Below are positions 21,021 to 31,788 of a DNA stretch of 64,000 nucleotides, one piece after another. This DNA comes from Limnanthes douglasii subsp. nivea. Taxonomy: Eukaryota > Streptophyta > Magnoliopsida > Brassicales > Limnanthaceae. Position numbers and translations under genes: made by a program. The notes beneath the pieces are model-generated. The model was not told the origin of the DNA. It ran no database searches and was given only the letters and a program-made list of their open reading frames with translations. Location: positions 201,585,273-201,649,272 of the forward strand of contig JAUPFV010000002.1 of the NCBI GenBank assembly GCA_036936605.1, read 5' to 3'. Each line of letters starts with the position of its first letter. Position 1 is the stretch's first letter.

Positions 21021-21037
21021 ACGACGGCTACCAAAAA

Positions 21038-22770
21038 TGACTTGCAACGAATTAGTAATGAAACGTGTATTACAACGGTATTACGGCAAGTTTCCTTTAT
21101 TAATTTGACTCGACTAAAAAGGTCATAGCATAGCAAACATGTTTCAAATATATTATAATATTATAGTTGAACATTATATAATATACATGGGTATGAATTG
21201 CAAAAGAAATATACAGATATGTTCCACCTTTTTTATATTATTGGCCAATGTCGATATGTGATGCTCAATTGTGTGAATATTTCTAGCAAACATACTTTAT
21301 ATTAGCCTTGTAAAATTTAAATTATATTTTTTTATTTCTTACGTTACTTTAAAAATCCATAATATAAAGATATACTAATTATCCATCAAAATTTGCTAAA
21401 AGTATTAGACTTTAACGTACAAGGCTAGTTTCACGCTCTTTTCTTTAACTCAAATGATGAGATAATAGTATTTACCTTTTTACCAATATTAGAGTATTCC
21501 CGGCAATACGACTATATTGTTTAATTCGACTTAATTTATACATAGACCAATATATTTACAATTTATGGTTTACATTTCTCTATAAATCAAATATAAAATT
21601 ATATAAGGTTAAGAAAATCATAAATATGACTTTACATAAATATCGGGGTATGGGACAACATCGGTGAGAAGCTCATTGCAATAATACTTTAAAATAGTTG
21701 TTTAAGGAGTAGATCGATCATAGTATCTTGCAATTATTTTACTAAAACATAATATTAATTGAAATAAAGATGACTTCGATAACTGAAATCATACATAAAG
21801 TGTTTCATGTGATCTACAACAAAAAGAAACTATCATATAAAGAGAAACTAGAACACAAAAGATAAATACAACAAATAAATCAAGCACATGTACGAGTTAA
21901 TACACTATAAATTGAATTCTATGTAAAGTTTGAGAAGTTTGAATGTAAGAAATTTAGTATTGAGAAAAGTTTTACATAGATCGAAAGAAAAGTTCGATGC
22001 AAAATATAATATAACATTGAGTATTCAGTATTTGAAATTATATATACCTTGGTGACGCATAATGGTTTTAACTAGACACCATAATGGGTAGCTATTAATA
22101 CAATTTCTTTTACCGTTTTTATACATGTTAGTGATTTATATATAGACAAGTTATAAGATTATCTTTAAAAAACTTAAAATTATTTTATAAGAAAAATATG
22201 AAAAGAGAAGTATGATAAGTTACATAAAAATATAAAAAGTTGTGGGATAAATGAAGAGCTACGGTTGGAAGAGACGTAAGTTTATATAAATAACTAAGTA
22301 ATGGTGGGTTAAATATGGAAATGATGAATAAATAAAATAAAGAGTAAATAGGCGAGGTATAGTCATAGAATGAATGAAAAATAAAAGGAAGGATATTGAT
22401 TATGAATTAAATATTACGTACTTAATAAAAAAGTCGAATATTAGAAAAAGTTATATAGTTGATAAATATTGAGAGAGAATATGGATTTAGTCAAGCTCTT
22501 CGTTAATAAGTATGACAAGGTTATACAAGGGGTCGTAAACACACAGACTATATGTCGATTAACGAATACGGATATTAGCAAAGCTCATTATTTTAAGAGA
22601 TAGTGTAGTCACGCAATGGGCCATAAATGCCCAAACGATATATCAATTACATAATATGAATGGACTTTAAGAGTTTTAGAGACTATAGACGTTGTAAAAA
22701 TCAAATATAAAAGTTGATGAAGAATAGTTATCGAAAATTGATATGGTTATAATATGACAATGACATGTAA
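21038..22770. other. Unassigned AT-rich DNA
   Basis: I see no readable protein, LTR or terminal inverted repeat. A stretch with TTGCAACGAATTAGTAATG (about 21042) resembles words seen at 51870-52180, possibly a decayed DNA transposon shared by the two sites; this is only a hint. Confidence 0.3.
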
Positions 22771-22885
22771 ATTTAATTAGATAATGATATGATAATGACG
22801 AGTTGATTTAACATGCTGATGATATGATAATTATGAGACAAATTGTTCAAATAATGATATGATAATGCTGAGCAAAATTGATTGT
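22771..22885. repeat. Short minisatellite with ATGATATGATAAT core
   Basis: ATGATATGATAATGAC, ATGATATGATAATTAT and ATGATATGATAATGCT occur at about 22785, 22821 and 22855, a period of roughly 35-40 bp with diverged spacers. The function, if any, is unknown. Confidence 0.6.
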
Positions 22886-22994
22886 AGATTAAACACAAAC
22901 AAAAAATGAGTAAAGTAAAATTTAAAAGAACATAATAAGTGTTAACCATAAATTGTAACTTTGTGAGCTGAGTTGTTAGTAGTGGTTTTTCTCT

Positions 22995-23230
22995 ATTCAT
23001 CATTAACTTTGTCTATATTAACTCTATCTTGTTCATTATATATAGAGATATCGTTATCACCATCGACATCTTCATTTCCTAAAGAATCATTTGGAAGAAA
23101 TATGGGAACTTCATCTTCAAAGAATAGTTTTTTTCCTAAGTTTAAACCACAGTTTGCTTTAGAAATGTCAAGAATAATATTCTGTTTTAGCTTTTTGCAG
23201 ACCTTTTCAGTGGTTTTGATGATTTAATTT
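22995..23230 (-). pseudogene. Unidentified coding-like remnant (minus)
   Basis: The minus strand is open for about 75 codons, reading pieces such as KVCKKLKQNIILDISKANC, GKKLFFEDEVPIFLP and NEDVDGDNDISIYNEQ before a stop near 22998. The acidic, protein-like composition suggests a real former exon rather than a chance frame in AT-rich DNA. I do not recognise the family, and no start codon is visible. The opposite-strand frame at 22973-23227 is probably its shadow. Confidence 0.3.
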
Positions 23231-23888
23231 TATTGTTTTCCTACCCTTGTCAACTACTTTATTTTGCTCTATGGAAAAAATATCAATATTTCTTGCAAAT
23301 ATTTAATTTCAACATCTTTGGTGGTAATAACACTTTAAATATTAGATAAGATTACATCTTAAATTTCATTATCTTTCTTTACAAACTTCTATTTCCTCTT
23401 CACGTAATTAAGCTCATATTTAAATATGTTAAATCATACACCAAATGATAGTGGTGGGATGGATTGAGAAATAATATGTTTAGTATTAGGAGTTGGCATA
23501 TTTGTACCATCAAGAAGTATACAATTATAGTAGCTATGAAAAGACAAATATTTTGGAATATATGAATTGAAAATATAAAATAGTTGTATAAAAAAATACC
23601 TAATATAATAATGGAAATTTACCTCAAGGTTTCTGTCAATTTCACGTTTTAAAATTTACTACTTGTTTTGGGAGAGGTATACGAATCATTTGGACAGAAC
23701 GACGAGTATTTATTTAGAATTAGTTTTGAACCAAGGAATATAGACAACCCAAGAGAATCTCTCGGAGACGGAGAACTTTTTATAGGTAAAGATAAAGATA
23801 AAGATGTATTAACATTTTTACCATTGTATGGTAGTTTGATTGATAAAACCATATTTTATATACAATACCTGGATAGTAATAAAGCACG

Positions 23889-23919
<31 letters not shown>

Positions 23920-24816
23920 TTAATTACATGTGATATTACTACATATTTTTTATTTCGGATGTGTTATGGACAGAGATAAATACATAGATAAAAAGGGTAT
24001 TGTGTAACTTGTATAAATTAGAGTTAAAACTCTTAATGTAATCGAACTATTTTTAGACAAAAAAAATATTATTCAAACTTATATTATCTTCTCAGTTATC
24101 TCTTTTCATTTTAGTTTAGTCTCTCTATAAAATGTTTTTGGTGTTTGATTGAGTTATTTTGCCTGATCAGATTGACCCCGTCTATGGAAAAAGTTTTTTG
24201 TTTCTCATTTTTATAAAACCCAAAATTGTTTCACTAGAGTTGGAAAAAGATTAAATTGTTTTTAATAAAAAAAATGCAATACAATTAGGCAAAAAAATAA
24301 AATCGAAGAATTCAATAGTCGACGTTTCAGTTTATTGTCGTTCTACCAAAATTGAGGCAAGAGGTAAAAAATTAATACCATATATGATAAAATTACAAAT
24401 AAATAAATTAATGTTGCATCTTAAGAAAAAAACACAAACACTTACCATTGGACATATGTAATAAGGTTTTTTCCACTCTTAATTTATTTCATTGTTTTTA
24501 TTGAATTTTTTGTCTAATCCGTACACACATAAAATATAACTAATAGTATTTTATTACCAGGTTTATAAAAAATGAAATAATTTTAATATATATATATATA
24601 TATGAGTGAGCAGAATGTGATACGACAAAGTCTGATATTCCAAGTATTTGTTACTCAAACTTCTCCTTCCTTTGGAGAATCTGACCTAAGAATAGTTCGA
24701 AAAAATGAAATTTGAAAGAGAGAGGCTATGGCTTTAGATTCAGAACTTAAAGATAATATATGTTGAATTTAGTGAAGACTAACCCCTACATTGTGGCAAC
24801 TACAAATCTTTAATCT
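23231..24816. other. Unassigned AT-rich DNA with TA runs
   Basis: No recognisable gene or TE. TA dinucleotide runs occur at about 23890-23917 and 24588-24603. A plus-strand frame at 23668-23979 (pieces such as PRNIDNPRESLGDGELF) is acidic and open, but runs into the TA repeat and matches nothing I know. Confidence 0.3.
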
Positions 24817-25080
24817 TTGATTTGCACAAAACTTGTTCAAACTTTTAAAGTCTACTCAAGGAACCAATACAAATTTGTAAGCAGTCATGTAGAGAAATAT
24901 CCAACTATAATTTCTCATATACAGAAGGAAGGCATTGAATACACGGTTGTAAATTATAATGTCACTCTTCAAGGGGTGGCGTTGAATGGTGAAATGAAAG
25001 AAGCAGACATATTATTTGGTGAGATGAAAGTATTTCCACATGGTAACATCATAGGAAATAAAGTTGAGAATCGTTGATAA
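24817..25080 (+). pseudogene. PPR-like gene fragment
   Basis: One open frame contains VNYNVTLQGVALNGEMKEAD followed by ILFGEMKVFPHGN, which fits a 35-residue pentatricopeptide repeat (Y-N-x-L-L-x-G ... M-x-E-A-x-x-L-F-x-E-M). The preceding residues (VEKYPTIISHIQKEGIEY) look like the end of the previous repeat. Plant PPR proteins bind organellar RNA and normally have many repeats; only one to two are visible here. It is probably a dispersed fragment, perhaps carried by a transposon. It could be a chance likeness, since the motif is loose. Confidence 0.4.
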
Positions 25081-25382
25081 GTAAGATCAAATAAATAATC
25101 TCTTGAATAAACCATGACCAAAACCAAATCATCTCATGTTTTTTCCGAATATGTAGTTAGACAAACTGATTTAAGAGCGATAAGTACGAAGCAATCAAGG
25201 ACTTCACACATACATGCATAACTATCATACGCAACAAGTATACATGCAACACCTACATACTACAACATATAAAAGCACGCAGTACTTTCATCAAACACTG
25301 ATTATGAATGACAATAACAATATTCACAAAAAACAGAACAACATATACTACAGAATACAACACTCTTCTCTACTATGCTAAT
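25081..25382. other. Unassigned AT-rich DNA
   Basis: AT-rich, with imperfect repeats of CATACATGCA/CATGCAACACC type at about 25207-25262. No gene seen. Confidence 0.3.
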
Positions 25383-25715
25383 TTAGCAAACTACATCAAC
25401 TGAAGTAGTCAATTCTCCATCAGCCTCAGAGAAAACCTTTTCCATCTTTTTCAATTTTATAAGTATAGTACGCATGCAGAGAATGACATACTCAATGTTA
25501 ACATCTTTCAACAACACTGGTGGACATTCTGAGAATCGAACTTTAGATCTATTAGTAAAAAATCAAGCCTTTAAATGGGCAAAAATTTCAAACAAGAGAC
25601 CTCCACAATAAAATCGTAACAACTTTTTGCCATCAAAGTGAATATCTAATATGATTTTGTCAATAGGTATACTAAAATAATTTTTATACATCGTGAATGA
25701 CTTCACTTTATAGTT
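25383..25715 (-). pseudogene. Unidentified protein-coding remnant (minus)
   Basis: The minus strand reads about 110 codons with one in-frame TGA. Pieces are MYKNYFSIPIDKIILDIHFD, LRFYCGGLLFEIFAHLKA, then after the stop FSECPPVLLKDVNIEYVILC and KLKKMEKVFSEADGELTTS, ending at a TAA (25383-25385). The residue mix is that of a real soluble protein, with the C-terminus preserved. I do not recognise the family. With the PPR-like fragment 300 bp away on the other strand, it may be captured host exon material. Confidence 0.4.
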
Positions 25716-25984
25716 CGAACTTCAAAATTTAACCTACAAAAGAGAGGTATATCTTATAACTTAGCCTAATCTTCGTAAGACATCATAAGACATATTAGTG
25801 AACATGCATATATTTAAAAAGAATTCGTTTTTTACATAATATAATTAAGAGCTCTACTTTTGTTAAAGATTAAAGGACCATAAAATCGTGCATAATTTAT
25901 ATGAGGCAATAAGCCGAATTTCGTCATTAACAAAAACGATACCGTGCAATAAGAACTCGAAATGAATTTTTTTAACCCATTTTT

Positions 25985-26176
25985 ATGATAGAAAAAGACT
26001 ATAAGCGAAGTGATCTTCATCTCCATGATAAAAAAAATACTATAAGCCAAATAATTTCCATCTCCACAATTGGAAAATACTATAAGCCAAGTGATCGTCA
26101 TCTCCAAGGTATAAAAGACTATAAACAAAACGATATCCATGATATAAAGACTATAGGCCAAGTGATCTTCATGTAA
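25985..26176. repeat. Diverged minisatellite of about 40 bp
   Basis: Four to five units share ACTATAAGCCAAGTGATCTTC followed by ATCTCCA and a short A-rich spacer (about 25995, 26038, 26078, 26117, 26148). The units are imperfect. Neighbouring 26200-26600 has looser repeats. Confidence 0.75.
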
Positions 26177-26199
26177 ATGACGATGCAAAAAAAACCACA

Positions 26200-27199
26200 T
26201 AGCAAGGGGGGATCTTATATAATGATAACATAGAAAATATGGTTAACAAACCAAGCCTACGGTTGACAAAGCCAAACAGTTATGTAAATGGCCATATTGA
26301 GCCCTCACACGCTAGTCAAATTGCGAACTGGTAAATAAGCAAAGACTGAGATTCCAATACCGTTAGGACATGCATGGGCCATACTGAGCACTGATGTACA
26401 AGTCAAATTGAAATTATAGTTACTCGACCAAGCACTTGGGATATGCAACTCTGCATAGTGAACCCTGAGAAACTAGTAAATTTGTTATCAGTTTATATAA
26501 ACAATCCTTCATGGTTACGCAACATGCCATACTGAGCCCTGAAAAACTAGCCAAATATATATACCAACCCTCACGACAAGAAAGACAAATGCTGATATGT
26601 TTCTTAAATACTTAAAATTTGTATGCACTCACTTAAAAACGCTTGGTAAATTATCCAAAACAAGGGTCGCGACAACTGCAATGTAACTTTGTCAACATAA
26701 AAAAACAAATTGATCTGAAGTATAACGACATAGAGTGAGATGACTTAAAACATGACGACTTTATGTAAGAATCTAAAATATAGATAAGTCAGGTAGCTCG
26801 ATGATGATAAATGTAGAAATATAAAAAGGGCGAATGAGTCTAAAATATTTCAAGAGGAGTCATATATATGCTAGAGAGATACGTCAAAGGAGAATTCTAG
26901 AGAGAGAAACTTCCAAAAGTATTTAAAAAGTAATAATTGTTCAACCATTCGAAGAAAAGGTGAATGGTCTTATATAGTAATGGTAGTGGACCATTTGACC
27001 TACATAGTTAGCTCATTCTTTTCTATTTTATGCCATTAATTGACTAATATTAAACATGTTTTCTCATTATTTTACAAAATATCATGAGTGTTACATATGT
27101 TTTGGCTAGTATTACAAAGTAAATACCAGTTCAATATTAAACCAGTTCGACATGTAGGTCGGATAAATCCTACTCTAATAAATAGCCCTATAGTCATTG
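26200..27199. other. Degenerate repeats, possibly an old LTR
   Basis: The word group CCATACTGAGCCCTGA...ACTAG.CAAAT recurs in diverged form at about 26292, 26378, 26457 and 26530, roughly every 75-85 bp. Such internal repeats occur in plant gypsy LTRs, but I find neither a TG...CA pair nor a PBS. The remaining part is AT-rich and unassigned. Confidence 0.3.
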
Positions 27200-29417
27200 C
27201 TAGGAGTCTTTGGAAGTACTAACTCTGGTGCTGCTTTGGATTTTGTTTTGTACCTTTGCCTCAGAATGCAACCAACTTTGTGATCTGAAATTGTTAGTTT
27301 GGATAACCTTGTCTTTAATTTTTGTTGTTGCTGAAATTACTAGTCTCGTGAACTATGCAACACACTTGGTTTTGCTCTTGTACGTGTATCATGAAATAAT
27401 TCTACATATGCAATATGCCCTTAATCTTGATGCGTGAAAATATGATGAAGAACTTCCACATACAAATATTTACTGGGGTGTGGAAGGACAACTATGATAC
27501 ATTTTCTACTCTCTAAAGTAGATGTTTGTTGGGATTTCAAAATCCCCTCTATAAATTGGTCATCCCTTATTTCATTATTATAATTTCTTATTGACTCCAT
27601 CGTAAACCAAAGTTTATAGTTTGAACCCCGCTATAAAAAAATCCAGCACAAATCCTAGCATTCTTTAATTCTCTATCGTCACACAATCTTTTCTCAGTTA
27701 TATGGTTTTCCTTGACAATGGTCTAGAAGACTGACTGCCAATTTCTAAGCAAGCCGCGGTTAAATAAACGTTTAGGATCATAGATGAATGAAATATTCAT
27801 ATTTTTCAAGTATTCGATTACGAAGACAGCACATCAAGAATAAGACAAACTGAACCGATTGACCTTTCATTTTATTGAAATCTTTCGACTTAAACTTCGA
27901 AAATAAAACTACCCATCTAGACTGATTTCTTCTTACAAGAATAATGAAAAGCGGGTTCTCGATTCTGAAACTTTATTCTATATGATTTCCAATAAGAATT
28001 GGTTTAAAATTCTTGAAGTATTTGTGGGTGGTAAGGTCATGTTTGAGAATGATGTGTTCTATGCTTAAAAAGAATGAGGAGTATTATACTCAAGTTATCA
28101 ATTGTACTGGAGGAATTTTTAACAAATATAAAGTATGTCTCTAAACTTAAATGTAACATTATATTTATAGGTATTTGGGATAACTATCATCATCAATGAA
28201 AGCCTATGGGCTTTTGATTATCATAAATATATAATAGGTACTCGAGGTGGAACTGGAGTTGAGATAAAGTTTGGAGATATGGGTGGGGATGAGGATGTCT
28301 ATGGAGTTTGATAATTACAGGTCTACAACTGGGTAGTTTATCTCGAATGAGTAGTTGGATCATCTGGTTAATAGATACTACGATCATTGTGAACTAAGTT
28401 AGAGAATATTTAAGTATAGGTTCATAGTGATTGCGGTAAGATCAGTGTCGAAGGCTGGACTTGGTTTCGTACGTTGTGATTTGGTGTGAAGGTTTTAACT
28501 TTGTTTCATATTCTATAACTTGGAATTAAAACTGGATGTTAAAGTTGAGAGTAAGTACCGAAGGCTGGATATAAGTATTGTAGCTGGAGAAATATGATCG
28601 GTGCAGTTCAGCCGCACCTTAAAGATTGAAGGTGAGTAAGCCGAAGAGTTAAGCAGCGTAGAACTGCTGAATCTCTATGTAACTGGATGGTCAGTCTGAC
28701 TTAGGTGTATAATAATTCTATTGAAACTTAAAAGTTGAGCATAGCCGAAGGTATACTTATTGTTTTTACTTGGCTAAAAACCTTGGATGGTAGTGTAAAG
28801 GTTCGGCCAATATTGTCCTTGATGACCCTATTCAATGTATATTGCTAATACCCGTGTTTGATGCATGTTGTCAAGTAGCCTAGTCAATGTTATCGAGGAC
28901 CTATTCTGATGCCATTAAAATTATATGTTTTAATCTGATAAAGCTGGGGTTAAGTTTTTTATCAAACTGGCTTATTTTGTTTGTGAAGTTTTTTCTATTT
29001 AATTGTCTCATATTTTTTTCTTTCTATATTAATTATATTTTTCATTAATTAATTTATTTCTAATTAGGACGGGTTATTTAATTATGTTTCATTTTAAATT
29101 TGATTTCATATTTATTATGTTTCAAATTTTATGATTATAGCTTTATTAAAATCTTTGATTAATGGGATTTAATATGAAGTGTTTCTTTGAGAATTAGATT
29201 TTTTACTAAGTCTATAAATAGAAAAAGCATAACATATGGTAAGACGTGTTACATGAGGCATGACAAAATATGGGCGACAAAAGAGGAGATCTTGTTAGGC
29301 CTGGGTCGACTCTTGTTTGGATATTTTTTATTTCCGTAACAATTTTAAATACATATATCCCATAAAAAATATACCTCATATTTTTATGTGTTTATTGTTT
29401 CCCAATAAATTAAGTAC
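27200..29417. other. Unassigned DNA with one open segment
   Basis: A frame at 27210-27437 is hydrophobic and matches nothing known to me. A plus-strand frame at about 27925-28068 reads NYPSRLISSYKNNEKRVLD and LEVFVGGKVMFENDVFYA before a stop, which looks like a former exon of unknown family. From 28130 to 29417 I see nothing recognisable beyond mild AT-richness and repeated GAAGGCTGGA words (about 28450 and 28559). Confidence 0.25.
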
Positions 29418-30170
29418 ATGGAATTATTTTTGAACTATGGTGATCATGATATGACGTTAAGGACTAATAGCTCATTCCCCTTACTAAAGATAGTTCTCAT
29501 TAAGGAGACTAAAGTATTTGAGGTGTGGAAGAAGTCATATAGTTTGATCTTGACAACCATGACACATTGAATACCATTGGAATTCGATGGGTTTTTCTCG
29601 ACTTAGATCATCCATCTAAGTAAGTCTCTCAAAGCACTTGAGAAAAGTCTTGCCAAGGTTTGGTAAGGAAGAGATTAAAATGTTGTTCATGCACCTTTAC
29701 ACCATGAAGTTGAATAGAAAGGGAAAATAAGATAGCATATCTTGGGATATCAGTGATCGCCTTAAAGTTAAAGGAATTTAAGCTTGATACTCCCAAAGAA
29801 GTTATAATAATATTTATGTTTCAGTTTTCCTCATCGTGAGAAGTAGAAAATTAGTAAACTGGCTTCTCATCCTACTTAAGAGGAGGAAATGTAGAAATTG
29901 GAACATCCTAAGATGCATAAGGTTAGTTTTCAAATAGGTATAATTTAGAAGGGGAATTATGATAGATTATTTGATAAGGCTTCCGGTCGAGGAGCAAAAA
30001 AACCTAAGAGATCACCTACTGTGGGTCGATGTTTATTTTGTAATATAGTTTTAGTTGTAAGAAACACATAGTGGGTTTGTATGGTTATGGCCACCCATGT
30101 TTGTATTTGTCTTAAAGGTGTGATAAAGATTTGAAGCCTCAATGATGGTGAATGATCCAATCATCAAGTG
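29418..30170 (+). pseudogene. Ty1/copia gag fragment
   Basis: From the ATG at 29420 the frame reads DHDMTLRTNSSFPLL, then KETKVFEVWKKSYSLIL and IPLEFDGF. In other frames come MKLNRKGKIR (about 29700), LPKKL and a degenerate CLFCN...VRNT near 30030. This matches the order of the copia Gag family: E-x-x-x-W-x-x-x-N-R-x-S-L, I-P-x-x-F-R-G, M-x-x-x-x-G-x-G-N-I-R-E-H-I, and a C-terminal CCHC knuckle. Frameshifts occur at about 29620, 29750 and 29940. No matching PBS or LTR is visible upstream. It lies opposite in orientation to the copia C LTR near 31000, so it is probably a separate element. Confidence 0.6.
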
Positions 30171-30178
30171 AATGAAAA

Positions 30179-30403
30179 ATTCATGCTTAGTGTATATCAT
30201 TTGTGATTTTTAGTTATTGATTTCTAGTGAACATTGATTATATTTGAAAGATGTTAATAAGAATTTTATTTTTAACTTTAAGATAGGAAAAAATCTCATG
30301 CTTAGTGTATATCATTTTGTGATTTTTATTTGTTTCTTTCTAGGGAACATTTATTATATTTGAAGATGTTAATAAGAATTCTATTTTTACCTTTAAGATA
30401 GGC
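30179..30403. repeat. Tandem duplication of about 115 bp
   Basis: TCATGCTTAGTGTATATCAT ... TAAGATAGG occurs at about 30181-30288 and 30297-30403 with a dozen differences. It lies directly downstream of the copia gag fragment. No clear protein reading. Confidence 0.85.
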
Positions 30404-30924
30404 CTTAAAAGATGTATAAGAATAACCAAATGATTTGTTGTTACATGGTAATGTGATATGCAATAAATATTTAACAATCCATAATAATTGTATTTATAAA
30501 ATATTATTAATAATCACAAAGAAGTAATAAAGATACATGTATCCGACAAACTACTGAAAAGTACATACGTATATCACAAAATGAAAATTTATAATCTTGT
30601 CATTAAAAGGTTTATTAAGCCTACTTGATTATTCAAACTTCGGTACTTATATCGAATATATCAAATGAAACAGACCAAAATGAAAAAGTGAGAGGAACAT
30701 AAAACAAAATAAGTCTCAGAAATTATCCATATGGACATTTGTGGAGTGTTTTGATGTAACCCAGAAAGGCCACTAGGTTCCTACCTCAGGTTTTTCCACT
30801 GAGATAGGAGAATTTTAGTGTTTGGGAATGTTTATTATAATATATAATAGAACTTTGTGGGTTCCTGGGCACCCATGGAACCCACTGCAGCTCCGCGTGT
30901 GACTACAAGTTTTGATAACAGATA
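30404..30924. other. Unassigned DNA
   Basis: No gene recognised. CCCATGGAACCCACTGCAG and GCTCCGCG at about 30873-30899 resemble the ends of some plant hAT-type elements, but I could not find a partner end or target duplication. Confidence 0.3.
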
Positions 30925-31015
30925 GTCAGAAAATTGTCGAAAAAATGGAATTTGGAAAACAGGATTACGTTTTAACAAGAATAATTAATAGTCACTATTT
31001 GAATTTTTTATATAC
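30925..31015 (-). repeat. Distal part of copia C LTR, left of E2
   Basis: Read on the minus strand, this continues the copia LTR that breaks off at 49454: joined across E2, the order matches copia A's LTR around 20370-20480 (AAAACATTGTATATCTAAAA, then TTAAT.GAATT, then AAATCGTAA). Positions 31011-31015 (TATAC) are the likely left target duplication of E2, against TATAT at 49449-49453. Confidence 0.55.
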
Positions 31016-31400
31016 GGGTGATGATAAAATTTAGATCGAAGGTAAAACCGAAAACCTTTTAACTAGTGGAAATTAACTAGTTTTGTAAGGGTTTGTGATT
31101 GAAAAAGAAGTGTGTGCTAATATTTAATGGTTTTGGAAAAAATCCAACTCTCTTAATGATGTTGGTTAGGGTATTTATAGTGTTTTTCTCTGATCCATGG
31201 GTCATGCAAGTCGGATCTTATAGTCAGGTCAATCATATGAGCCCCCAAATCCAAGAAATGAGTTGTCAGGCACATAGCTGAGTCATTGTCTCACTCAAGG
31301 TACTGTTCATCCATTGACTTTTATTCAATCTACCTGAAATGTCCTACGGATAATATTAGAATCATTAGTGATATGCTTCCAGCAATATCCAAACTGATCA
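31016..31400 (-). repeat. 3' LTR of E2
   Basis: It aligns over its full length with 49067-49448 (shared AACTAGTTTTGTAAGGGTTT-like words, GGGTATTTATAG, CAGGTCAATC.TATGAGCCC, CAGATAATATTAGAATCA). A G-rich run (minus strand TAAGGGGGC) directly upstream is a candidate polypurine tract. Confidence 0.88.
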
Positions 31401-31536
31401 TATAGCCCCCTTAGCTCTTTCATAATTTTTTTGGAAGAACTAATCATGACGAATAATATTTGATTTGGTTTCAAAGTGAATTTGAAGGTTCTACCGATCA
31501 GTTCAAAGGTCGTGACTTTATTGTTAGTTTTCTTTT

Positions 31537-31730
31537 ACACATGTTAGTTTCTAGTTGGACGTTCTAGTCGTTTTCTCCTAAGGACTTGCAGCTAAACTTC
31601 CAAAGTTAATAGGCAATATTTAATAGACTTTAATCATTACTTAGCTGATTCACTCCCTCTAGGTAAAGCACTCAAGTAGACTCTTTTATTATACAAGTAG
31701 GTTTTTATCATTACTGTTTTTATTTATAGA
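31537..31730 (+). promoter_or_regulatory. Upstream block of E2 aORF
   Basis: ACACATGTTA (31537-31546, a mutated G-box) and GGACGTTCTAGTCGTTTT follow the order seen in E1 and E3. A TATA-like TATTTATAG lies at 31721, about 65 bases before the aORF start. Confidence 0.4.
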
Positions 31731-31788
31731 GAGAGAAGGTTAGAAATCTCACTAGCGTTCAACTTCTCCAATATTTGCCAATATTTTT

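Noticed and set aside
23890..23917. TA runs as a replication origin or scaffold attachment site
   Set aside because: Simple TA microsatellites are common here (also 15570, 24588, 57151); nothing beyond base composition supports a function.
27210..27437. Hydrophobic 75-residue frame as a membrane protein
   Set aside because: It starts within unremarkable AT-rich DNA, has no homologue known to me and no second exon; chance is more likely.
30873..30899. hAT-type MITE end (CCCACTGCAGCTCCGC)
   Set aside because: No partner end, inverted repeat or 8-bp duplication could be found.
31099..31281. Frame inside the E2 LTR as a small gene
   Set aside because: It lies wholly in the LTR, and the paired LTR at 49067-49448 does not keep the frame.
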